NCBI GenBank assembly: GCA_015143295.1
Contig: CM026557.1
Coordinates: 43,719,965 to 43,783,964, forward strand
Length of the DNA stretch: 64,000 bases
From: Tetracentron sinense
Lineage: Eukaryota; Streptophyta; Magnoliopsida; Trochodendrales; Trochodendraceae
Reading direction: 5' to 3'
Shown: positions 1 through 11,564 of the stretch, piece after piece
Position numbering within the stretch: position 1 is the stretch's first letter
Layout of the letters: each line of letters begins with the position of its first letter
Translations under genes and position numbers: made by a program
Notes under the pieces: generated by a model
Databases searched by the model: none
What the model was told of the DNA's origin: nothing
What the model saw: the letters and a program-made list of their open reading frames with translations, nothing else

Positions 1-604
1 CCTATACATACCTGCCCCCCTCAAGCCATCGAGCTGATTCCAAAAAATTCCAGAAAATTCAGAAATCTCATAAAGAAACCTCGTCTCCACACTATTTCAA
101 CCCATTGCCAATCTGAAAGCCACCTTCTCACAACCCTAAGAGGATCAGGACCCTCTGTGTCAAGTAGAACCTGAGGGATAGCTTTGGCTCTCCCTCTCTT
201 GAGAGGTCGTTCACACACGGTCACCCCTCCACTGTCCACTATTGGAGTTTAAGAATAAGAGGGTAGGTCTCCTCCCCTTCCCTCCCCTTCCTTCGCTATA
301 CTGTATATGAGATCCCCTGGTCCATCTCTAGGGAAGTACTAGTTGACATCAGCTCTGTAGAAGGGTCCTCTTCACCTTCTTCATAGGTGGAGAGGGCTCC
401 TCTGTCAAAGAGAAAAGTCCCCTTTGCAACGCAACAATCGCTCTTTTGAGGTGCTCCAAGTCCATGGAGTAACCCATGGGAGTGGTTAAGTGCTTAGGCA
501 AATGGATAAGAACATTTTTCTAGGCAAAACCCAGAATGTCGGTACTAAGATTATCGACATTCTGAGTTTTGCTCAGAAGAGTGGCCCATACACCCTGCTT
601 GATG
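1..604 (+). mobile_element. Tat/Ogre-like Gypsy LTR remnant, left part
   Basis: This is the left piece of the element that continues at 2815; the solo LTR 605-2814 splits it, as the TGATG duplication shows. It carries the hairpin CAGAATGTCGGTA...CGACATTCTG (533-566), which recurs once in the right piece. No coding potential is recognised. The assignment rests on the right piece, whose last few hundred bases resemble the LTR end and primer-site area of Tat/Ogre elements. It is a fossil fragment, and its left edge lies outside the window. Confidence 0.5.
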
Positions 605-2814
605 TGTCACGCTTCAAAACCTATACACAATGATACTAATATTTGTATAAATATCAAGGTGTGAACTGGAAACAAAATTCCAATATTAATGAAAATTAAA
701 ATCATTTAATACTTCATTAGACATATATAAATATCTAGCATAACTAAAAGACTCAACAACATGAGTTCTCCCAAAAACTAAGCCATCTAAAGGTTCCATA
801 TTGTTTACTTCACTACAGTTTTCTCACACTCTAACATGAAAGAAAACTTTAAAGCTGGTCCCACTTGCTTAAACGAGAGCGATTCCTAATCTTTTTAATT
901 ATCACCTGAAAAGAAGAATCAACAAAGGTCAGCCCACAGCCCAACAAGAGAATACAACTATAATTTAGATGCATTAACAATTCATATGATAGGATGACTT
1001 ACAAATTATACATATTATTCAATTAAGGCTTTACTTATGGTTCAGTCTAGTCAATAGGGGTCTTACACAACTTACTCTATTGTCCAAAGAAATCATCGGG
1101 GTGTCACACAACTTACCCTATCCCTTGGGTCTCACACAGTAAACCTATCTGAGAATTGAGTGTCTTACACAACTCAGTTCAATCCTCTGTTTCTGGGTAG
1201 GTACTCTACACCACCCTGAAATCATCATTGGGTGGTACACAACATCACCCTAAGATCTATTTAAGGAGGTTTTACACAACTTACTCCTTGAATGACCCTT
1301 AACTAAGGTTAACACAATGTTTATTGAATCACCATTATTTTAGAAGATGAATTCCTATCATCATGAAAATATAGCAAAACATTAAATGACATGGTTATAA
1401 CAGTTAAGATCATAATTCGTTATTAAAATCTATTATGTTATAATTCACAATTAATATCTAGGCAGACATAACATACTTTATTACGAAAGGGGTTTCAGTT
1501 GTGTTCCTACAACTGAAACTTTAGTTATGAATATAACATATTTATAACCCTACAAATTCTCAATCTCTCATGATAATGGAGTTTAGGGTTTCACAAACCC
1601 CTAAGGGCTTGGAAAATCCTTTTGTGCTAGTGAGTTTTATAAAACCCTTATACTAACATAAATGAGCTCAGTTACTAACCATTGGTTAGTATCTAATTAG
1701 TTAAGTTTGTTAGGGATATCTTTCAATCACCCAACAAATTAACTAGTAAGATATAAGTCAAGTTACTAACAGATTATTTAGTAACTAATTATTTAAGTTT
1801 GTTGGAGGTATTTTTCAACTATCTAATAAATTAACTAATTAGTTATAAAGGAATCCCAACAAAACAATATTCTCACACTCAATAATATATACATTAAATT
1901 AAAGTATCTTAGGAAAATTAATGAAGAATATCATTTTTCCCGTTTTTAATTTTCGACTAAGGTTTTAACCCACAAAACTATTGATTTTGGGAAAACTTTC
2001 TTCACGAAAGTTGTAGACCTTTTCGAGCTATTCGAAACGATATATTATTGGGCCAAAATCAGACTTAAATTAATAAAGCTATGACCCACATACTGAAACT
2101 GGATAATTTCCTTTAAATTAACTAAATTCCGAAAATCACTATTTATAATCTCTTAGATCTCACATATTTTCTTTCCTAAAATCTAATATGTTATTCTATC
2201 ATTTATTAAAATCACCTATAACATACTTAATAAATTAGAATAATACCTGTATAAAAAATTTATTTGATCTATCATATTTTCATACACACAATCATTAACA
2301 TAAGAAGAAAAACACATTAAAACTATTGTGTGATCACAACATACTCTACATCTAAACTATAGAAGTAGCCACTTGCCTCTAGATCTGATTTCGAGAAGAA
2401 GACAAGAGGTTGGTTGCTTAAGAGAGATTTGATGCTATCCCAGATGATCCAAAACTTTGAAATCCGGTTCTCTACGAGCATTCACCGATCTCTAAACCCT
2501 ACAACCGTTTTTCCTCTCCTCCAAAAGTATGTATCTCAGCTTCCTAAATCAGGTTATCAAAAAGTGAGGCTAATTAGGTTAAACAATTCTATTTATACTA
2601 AACTTCATTTAGAGAATTACTAATATATCCTCACTCAGGTCTGTTTGCTTATAACCTAGATTTAACCAATTTAACCCATTAAATTAAATCATTGGTTTAG
2701 CCATATCCCAGCAAGGTTAGCCATAACACCAAAATATCAATTACTAAATTACCTTCATTGTATGAATTATGAATTTACCCCTGAGTGTATTTAATTTAAA
2801 TTAGGGCCACTACA
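605..2814 (-). mobile_element. Solo Gypsy LTR (Tekay/Del-like), 2.2 kb
   Basis: The unit opens with TGTCACGCTTC and closes with GGGCCACTACA, the semi-palindromic ends typical of Tekay/Del-type Gypsy LTRs. It is flanked by a perfect 5-bp duplication TGATG (600-604 and 2815-2819). A TATA-like box on the minus strand near 2585-2605 suggests that it reads leftwards. No internal region is present, so it is a solo LTR left by LTR-LTR recombination. Its length is almost the same as that of the LTR at 15112-17314. Lineage is inferred from the ends only. Confidence 0.8.
1040..1300. repeat. Degenerate tandem repeats in the solo LTR
   Basis: Four or five irregular units of roughly 50-70 bp each contain a variant of CTTACACAACTTAC followed by CCCTA/CTCTATTG. 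They lie in the transcribed half of the LTR. The 15112-17314 LTR has a different tandem array in the matching position. Confidence 0.6.
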
Positions 2815-3925
2815 TGATGAACCCTGGTCCATTGGAGGGCTTGAGTTTGGACTCTTTGGTCCTCCCTTGCTACTCCCAATCGTCCCAAACCCAGTAGACT
2901 TCTTTAACTGTGGTTAAAATGCATAAAAAATGGAAAAAACCAGAATGTCGGTACTGTGTTTACCGACATTCTGAGTTTTCTTTGGAATCAGAAAAAAACC
3001 TCCATGCTAACCGTGGTTAAATCTCCACCCTAAACTTGAGCTAAGACCTAAGTACCTTCCTAAGGGTCTAGGGACCCCTAGAGTCTCCATCCATCTTCCC
3101 CTTGTCTTGCAAAGCCAATTTCCAGGAAAGCCTGGAAGAGGCAGTAGGCCCGCAAATCCTAGTATTTGATAAATTGGGCTTTACACAGGGCTCAGACCAA
3201 ATAGGATGCTAGTCTAGGCCCTGCTTAGCTCTCTGGGCCCATCACAGACCTGACCAGACTCTTAACTGGGGTTAAGTCTAACCCCGATTAGCTTTCCCTA
3301 ACCATAGTCAGGTTATCCAACTTGGAAAAATCTCAAATTTTTTTTCTAAAAATACAAAAAAGACCAAAAATCAGAATTTGGCAATTTCTAACCATGGTTA
3401 ACCCTATCCCTAGCCACTCCGGTGCACTTGACCTCCCCGACCAATCAACCCTAGCCGCCAGGCTAACCCTAAGCCACTTCAGTGCACACACACTCCCTTA
3501 ACTTTGGTACAAGTTAAAGTACCCCGAACTACACTCGGTCTGATTCCATTTTAAAGGGTATGTAGGAAACCCAACCCGGATTCGACCCTAACCTAGACTT
3601 TTCATTTTCTTCGGTTAACATAATCTAAATATTTAGACATTTCCATTAATTTTGACTTTAATTAGGCTTAAACCTAGGGAGTATGTAATTGTCTTAGACG
3701 AGACCCCAGGGTGCCTAACAACTTCCCGGGACTTAATCAAACCGTTTACCTTAATTCTAATCGAGACTTAGTCTTAATCTAAATCCGAGTCTTATTCCCC
3801 CTGATAAATAGGTGGCGACTCTCACTTAACCCCACGTGAGACCTTTAGGGTCATTTTAGCGTCGTTCCTCCATAGGGTCCGGCCCGGAAGGAAATGCGGT
3901 GAAAATCTCGTGCTTATAAGGTTAC
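2815..3925 (+). mobile_element. Tat/Ogre-like Gypsy LTR remnant, right part
   Basis: This continues the element at 1-604 after the solo LTR. It repeats the CAGAATGTCGGTA hairpin at 2941-2972. The segment 3530-3800 (CACTCGGTCTGATTCCATTT, then GAGTCTTATTCCCC, then ATAGGTGGCGACTCTC) resembles the end of Tat/Ogre LTRs, where GGTGGCGACTC sits at the primer-binding area. No open frame is recognised after it, so the element is a truncated fossil. TTAACTGTGGTTAA-like palindromes occur at about 2907, 3005 and 3390. Confidence 0.5.
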
Positions 3926-3928
3926 TTT

Positions 3929-4110
3929 TTTTTTTTTGGTAAGAGATATGCAGTTAAGCCGCAACCCCGGTTAGTAGGTTAGTATATGTTCTAAGTCATG
4001 GGTGGGTGGAGATGACAACACTCACCCTCTCGAGAGTGGAACCCGGATCAATGGAGTGGTGGCTAGCACACACTACCCATGGGGCAAGCGAAGCTTCCCC
4101 AAGAGTTGAG
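3929..4110 (-). mobile_element. Au-like SINE, minus orientation
   Basis: A poly-T run is followed by GCCGCAACCCCGGTTAGTAG and ends near CACTACCCATGGGGCAAG, the reverse of the tRNA-like head CCAGTGGTAGTGTATCCCC seen in other copies here (26638-26818, 31915-32084). GGTTACTTTTTT on the left and GTTTACTTTTTT on the right look like a worn target duplication. Boundaries are approximate. Confidence 0.55.
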
Positions 4111-4126
4111 TTTACTTTTTTATTTA

Positions 4127-4282
4127 TTATTTTTTTTTTTTTATGGTTGGTTCTAATCATTTATATACCTAAGTTAGGGTTAGGAGGTAAGTAGGGTTAG
4201 CACTCATGATGGGCGTCAACAGCCACACCAAAGACTTGAAAACGAGTCACAACTCTCCAAAGGGAGATACACTACCATTAGG
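4127..4282 (-). mobile_element. Second SINE copy, minus orientation
   Basis: A second poly-T run is followed by TTAGGGTTAGGAGGTAAGTA and ends at GGGAGATACACTACCATTAGG, which is the reversed SINE head. It sits directly beside the first copy, perhaps having landed in its A-tail. Ends are approximate. Confidence 0.5.
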
Positions 4283-4303
4283 TTTACTCTAACCATGAAT
4301 AAT

Positions 4304-4667
4304 CGTTACTATTATAATGCGAGAGACATGCGTAGATGATTTTTCCGAAATTCCGAAATTATCTTATATAAAAACAAAACATTGATTTAATAGTTTACTT
4401 TAATTTCCAAACTACCCTTGCCTTTGATTTAATGTTTTACTTTAATTCCTAAACTACCCATTGCCATCTATCTATTTAGAATCACAGCCAATTGCGATTC
4501 ACCTCGAGGAGAGTTCAATCACCCCGTACCCCTTTTAATTCCTATTAACTGTGGTTAACTCTTTCCCCTTGCTCTTACATGCATTGCACTTGCCACTAGC
4601 GAGTTCAATCGGGTGTCGTTAACTCATTCCCCTCGCTCTCACATGCATCGCACGTGCCACCCGCTAG
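4304..4667 (+). mobile_element. Non-autonomous Helitron
   Basis: It starts with TC (TCGTTACTATTATAATGCGA) after an A and ends with CTAG before a T, as Helitrons do. The end is preceded by the palindromic GCACGTGC, which may be part of the 3' hairpin. A near copy of the 3' terminus also lies inside at about 4570-4605, so an older end or a chimeric terminus is present. No RepHel frame is seen. Confidence 0.6.
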
Positions 4668-5182
4668 TCTCTACTATAATGAGAGAAGCCCTCCTAATGA
4701 TAGAAATTCCCAAACTACCCCCATAGCCTGATTTTTGTCAATTCTCAAACTATCCTTATATACAAACCTTACAAATCTTCCTTCATTTAATATTTTACTT
4801 AATTTTCAAACTACCCCTTTCTCATCTATAATCAATGAAACTATCCCTTTCTCAAAGGGTAGCCTATTTTTGATAAATTCTCAAACTATCCATTTCTCAT
4901 CTCCAATTTATTTAAAGTTATAAATTCCTAAACTACCTGGTTTTATATTTTACTTAATTCCCAAACTATCATTTTTTCATCTAGACCTTTTAACACTCGT
5001 TAACTGTGGTTAAAATTCACCCACCTGAAACTATCATTTTCTCATCAATTGCACCCACAGGTTAACACATGTCCCTTTTTACATTCCTTAAATGTGGTTA
5101 AAATTCACTCACCTCTAAGTTTCCCCAGTCGCTCTCCCCCACCCCTCTCTCTCATGTGCATCCGACTGTACGCCACCGCTAG
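4668..5182 (+). mobile_element. Non-autonomous Helitron abutting the previous one
   Basis: TCTCTACTATAATGAGAGAA begins at the base after the CTAG of the preceding Helitron. The end is GCCACCGCTAG before T. Its AT-rich interior repeats 'TTCTCAAACTATCC' phrases and includes TTAACTGTGGTTAA near 5005. The element is head-to-tail with its neighbour and has no spacer. Confidence 0.55.
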
Positions 5183-5525
5183 TCTCAATAATGAAATTAG
5201 CTTTTGTAGGGCAACTTTTTTCTTATATATTGCAATAATGTGGTCTTCCATTCATATGCCAAAATAAGAAAACCTCAGCTTACTACTAAAAACGGACAGG
5301 TCTGGAACAGTGAAACCCCAGGAAACTCCCCTATATTTTTCCTGGGCTTGGTCTATTTAAAGATGACGTGTCATCAATCCAGTTTCCCTGGACAATCTCG
5401 TAATAACCAAGATGTATAAGGGTGTAATTTCAAGACGCAGGAGCGAGGAACGGGATTGCTAGCTTCTGCTACTTCTCATTGGCTGGACTCGCAGAAAGTA
5501 GGAAAGGGAAATGCTTTTTATCCTC
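5183..5525 (+). promoter_or_regulatory. Upstream region of the bHLH gene
   Basis: This gene-free stretch lies between the Helitron and the CT repeat. It should hold the core promoter of the bHLH gene. I see no strong TATA box; the CT-rich tract just downstream is a common plant promoter/leader feature. The exact transcription start cannot be set. Confidence 0.35.
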
Positions 5526-5573
5526 TACTCTCTCTCTCTCTACTCTCTCTCTCTCTCTCTCTCTACTCTCTCA
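5526..5573 (+). repeat. CT microsatellite in the bHLH leader
   Basis: A nearly pure (CT)n tract interrupted by TA lies about 460 bp before the start codon of the bHLH gene. CT/GA tracts are frequent in plant 5' leaders. The reading frames across it are low-complexity Ser/Leu strings and are not taken as proteins. Confidence 0.8.
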
Positions 5574-6036
5574 CTGCTATCAACACCACCAACAGCAGTT
5601 GTCGAGACCACCTTTCTTTTTGTATATTCGAAATTTCAACGCTTCCTTGATTTCGGTGCTTTGAAAAGAGAGAGAAAGAAAGCTGAGACAGAGAGAGAAA
5701 AAAAAAAGAAAAAAGATTGGTTTCTCTTTTTATCTGATGATTTCTGTTGCTTTTGCAGCTGCTTTCCTATTACAAAGGGGGATTTCAGTTGCTCTTGGAG
5801 CTGAAAACTGGGTTTTTTTAATGGTTGTGAATGGAGAAATTAATGGAAAACTGAGGAGAATGAGATTTCACTAGTTTTTTTTTGGTTTTGGGTGTTCTCT
5901 GCGATCTGGGGTTTTGATTTTCTTTTCTGGGGTTTCTTTATTTGTTCGTCTATACGATTTGATTCGATCTGCTTAAAGAAAAGCCATAAATCTGTTGAAG
6001 AGAAAGAAAGATCTTTGAATTTTCAGAGGAGGGGAA

Positions 6037-8307
6037 GTGATGTATGGGGGTTCTCAGGAATCATCAAAAGACATGAGTCTTTTGTTTTCTTCTTCAACTT
6101 TCAAGCATTCGGAAGGAGAGTTGCAGAAGAACAGAGTAATCATGGATTCGGATCTTCGTTACCATCATCAGCAGCAGCAGCAACGTCAGCAACAGCAGCA
6201 GCAGCTGAACTCCGGCCTAATGCGGTATCGCTCTGCTCCGAGCACTTTGCTTGCGAGCTTTGTTGGTGATGTTGAAGGATGTGAGGATTTTCTCCATCCT
6301 CGATCTTCAAGCCCTGAAGCAGAGACCATGTTCGCAAGGTTTATGTCTAGCGGCAATTCTGCTTCTCCTGATCTCCCTGTGATCGGAGAGAAATCTCCGG
6401 CACCGGCTACTGCCACGCCGGTTAATCAGAGAAATTCTCAGTTTATGGCATCGATTGGGACCGGAGCAACGGAGGTTGCTCCGCAGCAGAATGGATTTTC
6501 TCCTGCTTCCCAGATGATGTACCAAACTTCGCCGCCACCGCCACCGCCTTCGGCGAATCACAGCTCAGTCGCCACTGCCGCTGCCGTAGAGAGCTCGTAT
6601 AAGGTGGTGAATTCCTTGCAGATGGATCATCCGCCGCAAGTAAAGACTTCGAGTGGCAATTGCTCTAATCTTATCCGGCATAGCAGCTCTCCTGCTGGAT
6701 TTTTCTCCCACCTAACTGTCGAAGATGGTACTGTTCTTTGCTTCTTATTTGATTTTCATTGGCTTCTGTTTTTGAATTTTTTTCTGTATGGTCATAGAAA
6801 AACAGGTCAGGCAAGCTATTATTATCCAGAAGGGTTTCTGAAACCGTTCTTTACTTGTGCTATATTTGACTTTTGAAGAAAAACAATTCTTTGAATTGCT
6901 CAAATTTTCTGATAAAGGAGTTGATTACAGAGAGAATTTCAAATGAAAGGGAGTAACTAATTCCCTGCAGATAATTTTATTCTTTGCAATCAATTGAATT
7001 ATGCTGAAAATTTTCATTTTAGCAATAGATTGAGTTGCTATAACTTTGATCTTGATGCTCAACATATCCCTTTCTCTTATGTGACTAACCCCCAATCTCT
7101 GGAAAATTTCTATAATGTTTAGTACCTAAGAATATATTACTGAAAACTTCAATGAAAATAGCAGGCTATGCTGTAATGAGAGGCATGGGAAATTTCAGAG
7201 GGGGGAATGGGACTAATGGAGAGGCAAGTCCAGGAACTAGCAGATTGAAGGGTCAGATAAACTTCTCATCTGGGACACCTTCTTCCTCGGGGCTAATGTC
7301 TCAGATCTCTGAAATTGAGAGCGAAAACATTGGGGCGAGTAGCCCTGAAAATGGAAACTTGGGAAATGGTAATGGTGGCAATCAGTGTTACATCCCCGGT
7401 TTTCCAATTGGTTCTTGGGACGATTCTTCCCTTGTCTCGGAGAATTTCACTGGCCTAAAAAGAGTCAGAGATAATGAGGGGAAAATGCTTTCTGGTTTGA
7501 ATGCATCAGAAACTCAGGTAGCAATTGCACATGATATGTATTTTTTCTTCTCCCTTTCTCTGTTTTTCTTTGATCTGATGAGTGATCATTTTGTAATCAG
7601 AATGGACATGCCGGAAACCGCCCTCCTGGTTTGACTCACTGCTTCAGTTTGCCAAAGACTTCAGCGGAGATGGCCGCCATGGAAAATTATCTGCAGTTTC
7701 AAGATTCTGTTCCTTGTAAGATTCGAGCCAAGCGGGGTTGTGCCACTCACCCAAGAAGCATTGCCGAGAGGGTAAAGTTAAACCTTATCTTACATCACTA
7801 GATCCACATCCTTTTGAATTTCAATATATTAATGATAAGATTTTGGTTCTTGGGATTTCATTTTTCCTTCTTCATTAGGAATCATTTACAGCTGGAATCC
7901 GTCGAACCCATGGCCTCAAATGTTGAATATGTTTTTTTGGGGTCAATTATTTTCAGGTGAGAAGAACTCGGATTAGCGAACGGATGAGAAAACTACAAGA
8001 GCTTGTCCCAAACATGGACAAGGTAGATTTTTCACATCCATTTCTTCCTCAAAATAGTCTGTAGAAACTCTAAATTCTCTTTTTCTTCATGGCAGCAAAC
8101 AAATACATCAGACATGTTAGACTTGGCAGTTGATTACATTAAAGAACTTCAGAAACAGGTCAAGGTATTGTCAATGAAGGAACTCAAATCAGAACCTACA
8201 GAGACTCTCCAAACAACTCTATGTTACCTTTAACAGTTTTCTTTTTTTTGCAGACACTTGCAGACAAGCGAAAGAACTGTACGTGTTCAAGTAAGCAGAA
8301 GCCTTAA
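6037..8307 (+). CDS. bHLH transcription factor, FLOWERING BHLH/AKS-like (six exons)
   Basis: Exons by GT/AG and frame: 6037-6727, 7165-7517, 7601-7771, 7957-8022, 8096-8164, 8254-8307, giving about 467 residues. The bHLH domain spans residues 390-450: basic part RAKRGCATHPRSIAERVRR, with the His and Glu-Arg that contact E-boxes, then helix 1 (ERMRKLQELVP), a loop (NMDKQTNTSDM) and helix 2 (LDLAVDYIKELQKQVKTL). This signature is that of the Arabidopsis bHLH122/128/130 and FBH/AKS group, whose members bind E-boxes in genes such as CONSTANS or guard-cell channel genes. The N-terminal half is disordered: a Gln run near residues 45-56, the conserved 'MRYRSAPSTLLASF' patch and a poly-Pro run. A second ATG lies at residue 2, and other in-frame Met codons could serve as start. 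Nuclear location and DNA-binding dimerisation are inferred from the family; the exact orthologue is not resolved. Confidence 0.92.
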
Positions 8308-9616
8308 TCAAATCCTACTGTATGACTTGCTTCTGTACAGAAAATTAGAAAAGAAAAATATGGGAAAGGAGATGGAAAGCAAAGATGATTTTTTTTTCGC
8401 ACAAAGAAGAAGATAATTAGAGATTTCTTTATGCTGGTGTGAAGAAGATGAGCTGTTAGAATCTCCATTGTAAGATCCATATCCCTAGTAGGCTAACAAT
8501 CCTTCCGTTGACGTTATAAAATTAGTAGATAAATTGTATAGCACATGATCAAATTATATAATTTACTTTGTTTAGTTGAGTTCAAACTCCAACCTTAATA
8601 AAATTTTCATGTTCTCTGGAAGAGCGGGAGGTGGAGAATCTTGCAGTGGGATGTGATTTCAATCTGATTGTTATGGTGCCATGGTAGAAGCTCAGAGTTG
8701 GCTCTGATTTCAATATTCTTGTTGGGGTACCAAAAGAAGCGGTTCTCCACCTATCAGATGATCGATATCACTTGGATTTATCATTGAATTTTTCTATTTT
8801 GAAATTATTGATGGAAGAGTGAGTTATTCAAGCAAATTAACTATCTTTAGACTGAAAGCTCAACCTCATTTGAAACACAGACAGCATAGATTTTGTCTGA
8901 GTCTCTCTGCCTCTTAAATGAACCCTATCCATTTCTTCTTGTTTCCAAATATAATGGCAAATATAATATCATAAAAATGCTAGATTTGCTGGTTTTTTCA
9001 TTGAGGACTAGATTGAAGGAGATCTTTTTGTCCCATTTTCTTTTTTTCCCAAAAGAGTGAGTTTTGTGGTGTGCTGATTTTCCTAAAATGAGTTTTAGTA
9101 GCATGTGTTAAGTAAAAACAAAGGGCATGTTGAACTCGGTCTGAAAGAACTGGAATGCTCACTGGTTTGAATCTAAAATCGATCAAGCACCTTCATGAGA
9201 TTGCTGTTGATATTCTTATGAACATTTGGAAGCGAAGCGATCAAGTGAATGGTTGGGACTGTTCGGATTGCATCAAGTGAATGGTTGGGACTGTTCAGTG
9301 CAATCCGGGCAGCGACCCATCTAAGAGTTTCTAAATTAACACCCTAGAGCTTGAATTGATGGGTGATGCAGCGATTAATGTCCGGCCATACGTGGGGTAC
9401 ACCCTGACTGGATGAACAAGATATTGTAATTGAGTTTAAAGACATAAGCTTGAGGATCAAAACTCAAAACAAAGTTACCTTGGTGGGCTGCATGAAGGGT
9501 ATGGAAGGTAGGGTTCAATGATAATTGACCTTATCTCTATTGACGCAAACTTGAGAGTGAAAAACGAAAGAAGAGATCACCATCTCTCTCTATCTAAGAA
9601 CCAACTTCTAATCCAC
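8308..9616. other. Intergenic, 3' side of the bHLH gene
   Basis: It contains the presumed 3' UTR (first few hundred bases, AT-rich, with AATAAAA near 8598). A direct tandem duplication of about 32 bp (ATCAAGTGAATGGTTGGGAC... twice, 9239-9300) follows. No gene is recognised. Confidence 0.5.
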
Positions 9617-9744
9617 AAGGTTGCCGAGAAAATAATGAAAAAGAAAAAAAAATTTTAGATTTCTAAAATTATTTTTAGTTGTGTTTTGTCCAGTTTTCTA
9701 TTCTTTTTGTATGTTTTTACTTATTTTCTCAGCAACCAAACATA
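9617..9744. mobile_element. Tourist-like MITE, worn copy
   Basis: GGTTGCCGAGAAAATAATGA at the left pairs with TACTTATTTTCTCAGCAACC at the right. It is the same family as the MITE at 20825-20970. Target duplication is not clear. Confidence 0.5.
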
Positions 9745-10103
9745 AGATAAAGGAATCAAAATTCTTTTGATCAATAATTAAAAAATTCATTACAAACGTA
9801 ACTTAAAATGCATACCATCTCCTAATTCAACTCTAACTCTCAATAAAAGCAAAATTATCTAAAATAGTAATCTTTAAAAAATAGCAAAAGTTTACTCAAC
9901 TCTTACTTAAGGATTTTGGACCTAACTAAACTCTTAGAACCCAAAATTGATTCAAAAACAGAAAAATAGATTTTTACTAAAAATGATTACTTTTGACCCA
10001 AAATTGAGTTTTGAAAGGACATCTTTTCGTAATAATGACAGGGCCAATAGATCCCTGATTATTCAATAGTTGTAGGACTTGTTAAAAGAGTTCCAACGAT
10101 ATA
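9745..10103. other. AT-rich intergenic sequence
   Basis: Nothing recognised: no frame, no terminal repeats. Confidence 0.4.
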
Positions 10104-10376
10104 TCTATACTATTATAATGCGAGAGGTAGCCTGATTTTCCGAAATTCCCAAACTATCCTTACATTAAACAAAACTTTAATTTAATATTTTTTTTTAATT
10201 CCCAAACTACACCTTCATCATCTATCTATTTAAATAATAGAATCACAGCCAATCGCGATTGAACTCGGGGAGAGGTGAATCACACCCATGGGCTAACACG
10301 TGTGCCTTTTAACTCCTATTAACTATGGTTAACTTCTTCCTCTACTCTCACGTGCATCACACATGCCACCTGCTAG
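10104..10376 (+). mobile_element. Non-autonomous Helitron, 273 bp
   Basis: TCTATACTATTATAATGCGA at the start follows an A. CCACCTGCTAG ends before a T. The 3' part GTGCATCACACATGCCAC can fold into a short stem. It is of the same family as 4304-4667, sharing 'TTCCGAAATTCCCAAACTA', the AATCACAGCCAATCGCGATT-like stretch and TTAACTATGGTTAA. Confidence 0.65.
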
Positions 10377-11447
10377 TATATGATAATACATATTCCAAAA
10401 TCTGTGCATAAAATTACGCTAGTTGAAATCAAAGTCGCATAAAGATAGACTAAATATTCTTTTGACAGCCCAATTTCTTTTGATATAAGTGATTTAAAAA
10501 ATGAATTAGTCTAGGGATACTCCAAGGGTGTACTCTTATATATACTCCCAAATTACCGTTTATCTTAATTATTAAACGATTAGGATTAAAGATGACGTGA
10601 CATCATAAAAGACAAAATAAGCAATTAAGAATATTTATAGACCAACTCTTCAAAAAATCATAGCCACCTGTTTTACTTTATCTATTGAACATCATATATT
10701 TCATTTTTACATAGATACCAGAAAAACCCTAACATTACCCTCCATTGCTAAATTTCTTCCAGCTATTGTCTCTTTAAATGACTAGCCTTACTCAAACATG
10801 TGAAAACCCAAAGAGGAGGTTTTCAATTAAAAGAAACATAGTTTAAGTGCTTTATTCTGTTGAACTGAGATTTTAAAGGATTTAAGATCCTCTCAAGTTG
10901 GTTCTAATTTTTTTGGTAATCTTACACCCCTTTTGTTATTGAGGTTGGCGTGAAGGGTGTGTGTTGGGCCTTCCGATTGGATACTGGCGGTCTCCCTCAC
11001 GGACACCATCTAACTGAGACCCTTATTAAAGTGAAGGAGAATGAGAAAATGGGTTGGGGATAGCTGGATCCAACTCATGAGAATCACGATCCTATTGGGT
11101 GGAAACAATGAAAGTGAGTGCCATGTCATAGATGACGCCATCATTCTCCACAAAAGCTTTTCCATATCCGTGAAAGCCGAAATGCTTTCAAGGTCTGTTT
11201 GGAGGGCACAATCCCTTAGCTGGGTCCCACATAGGGAGAGGGAGAGGGGCTGTCCACAGCTATATATAAAAGTAGATAGGGACGCATCTTTGAAGGGGAG
11301 AGAGAGAGAGTCTCTTGTGGAAGGAAGATGGTGGCGTGGAGGAGTGTGGTGAAAGGAAGATGGTGGGGTTGGTGCATGCCCTTGTATGTGGAGGGGAGAT
11401 GATTGGGGCCCTCGGGGTGGTGCATGCCCTTTAATCTGCAAAGTGTT
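10377..11447. other. Intergenic sequence, no gene seen
   Basis: AT-rich at first, then a purine-rich stretch (11220-11420). Open frames on both strands here overlap low-complexity GAGAGAG/GGGGAG and are not convincing. I recognise no family. Confidence 0.4.
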
Positions 11448-11559
11448 TTTTTTTTTTTTCCAATTGTGACGAGTCACATGGTTAGGCCGCAACCCCGACT
11501 AAGTAGTGTTAATATCTGCTCTAGGTTAGTAAGTTAATGCCTAGTATTTGAAACATGGC
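11448..11559 (-). mobile_element. Truncated SINE, minus orientation
   Basis: A poly-T run is followed by GGTTAGGCCGCAACCCCGAC and CTGCTCTAGGTTAGTAAG, as in the other SINE copies. The tRNA-like head is missing. It ends close to the solo LTR at 11565. Confidence 0.5.
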
Positions 11560-11564
11560 AGATG

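Noticed and set aside
5456-5804. Overlapping open frames across the CT repeat before the bHLH gene
   Set aside because: Low-complexity Ser/Leu strings produced by (CT)n in three frames; more likely the leader of the bHLH gene.
6140-6561. Minus-strand open frames opposite bHLH exon 1
   Set aside because: They mirror the CAG and proline-codon-rich coding strand of exon 1.
11010-11492. A 160-codon minus-strand frame
   Set aside because: It is rich in His/Pro/Ser from GGGGAG/GAGAGA purine repeats, overlaps a SINE tail, and has no recognisable domain.
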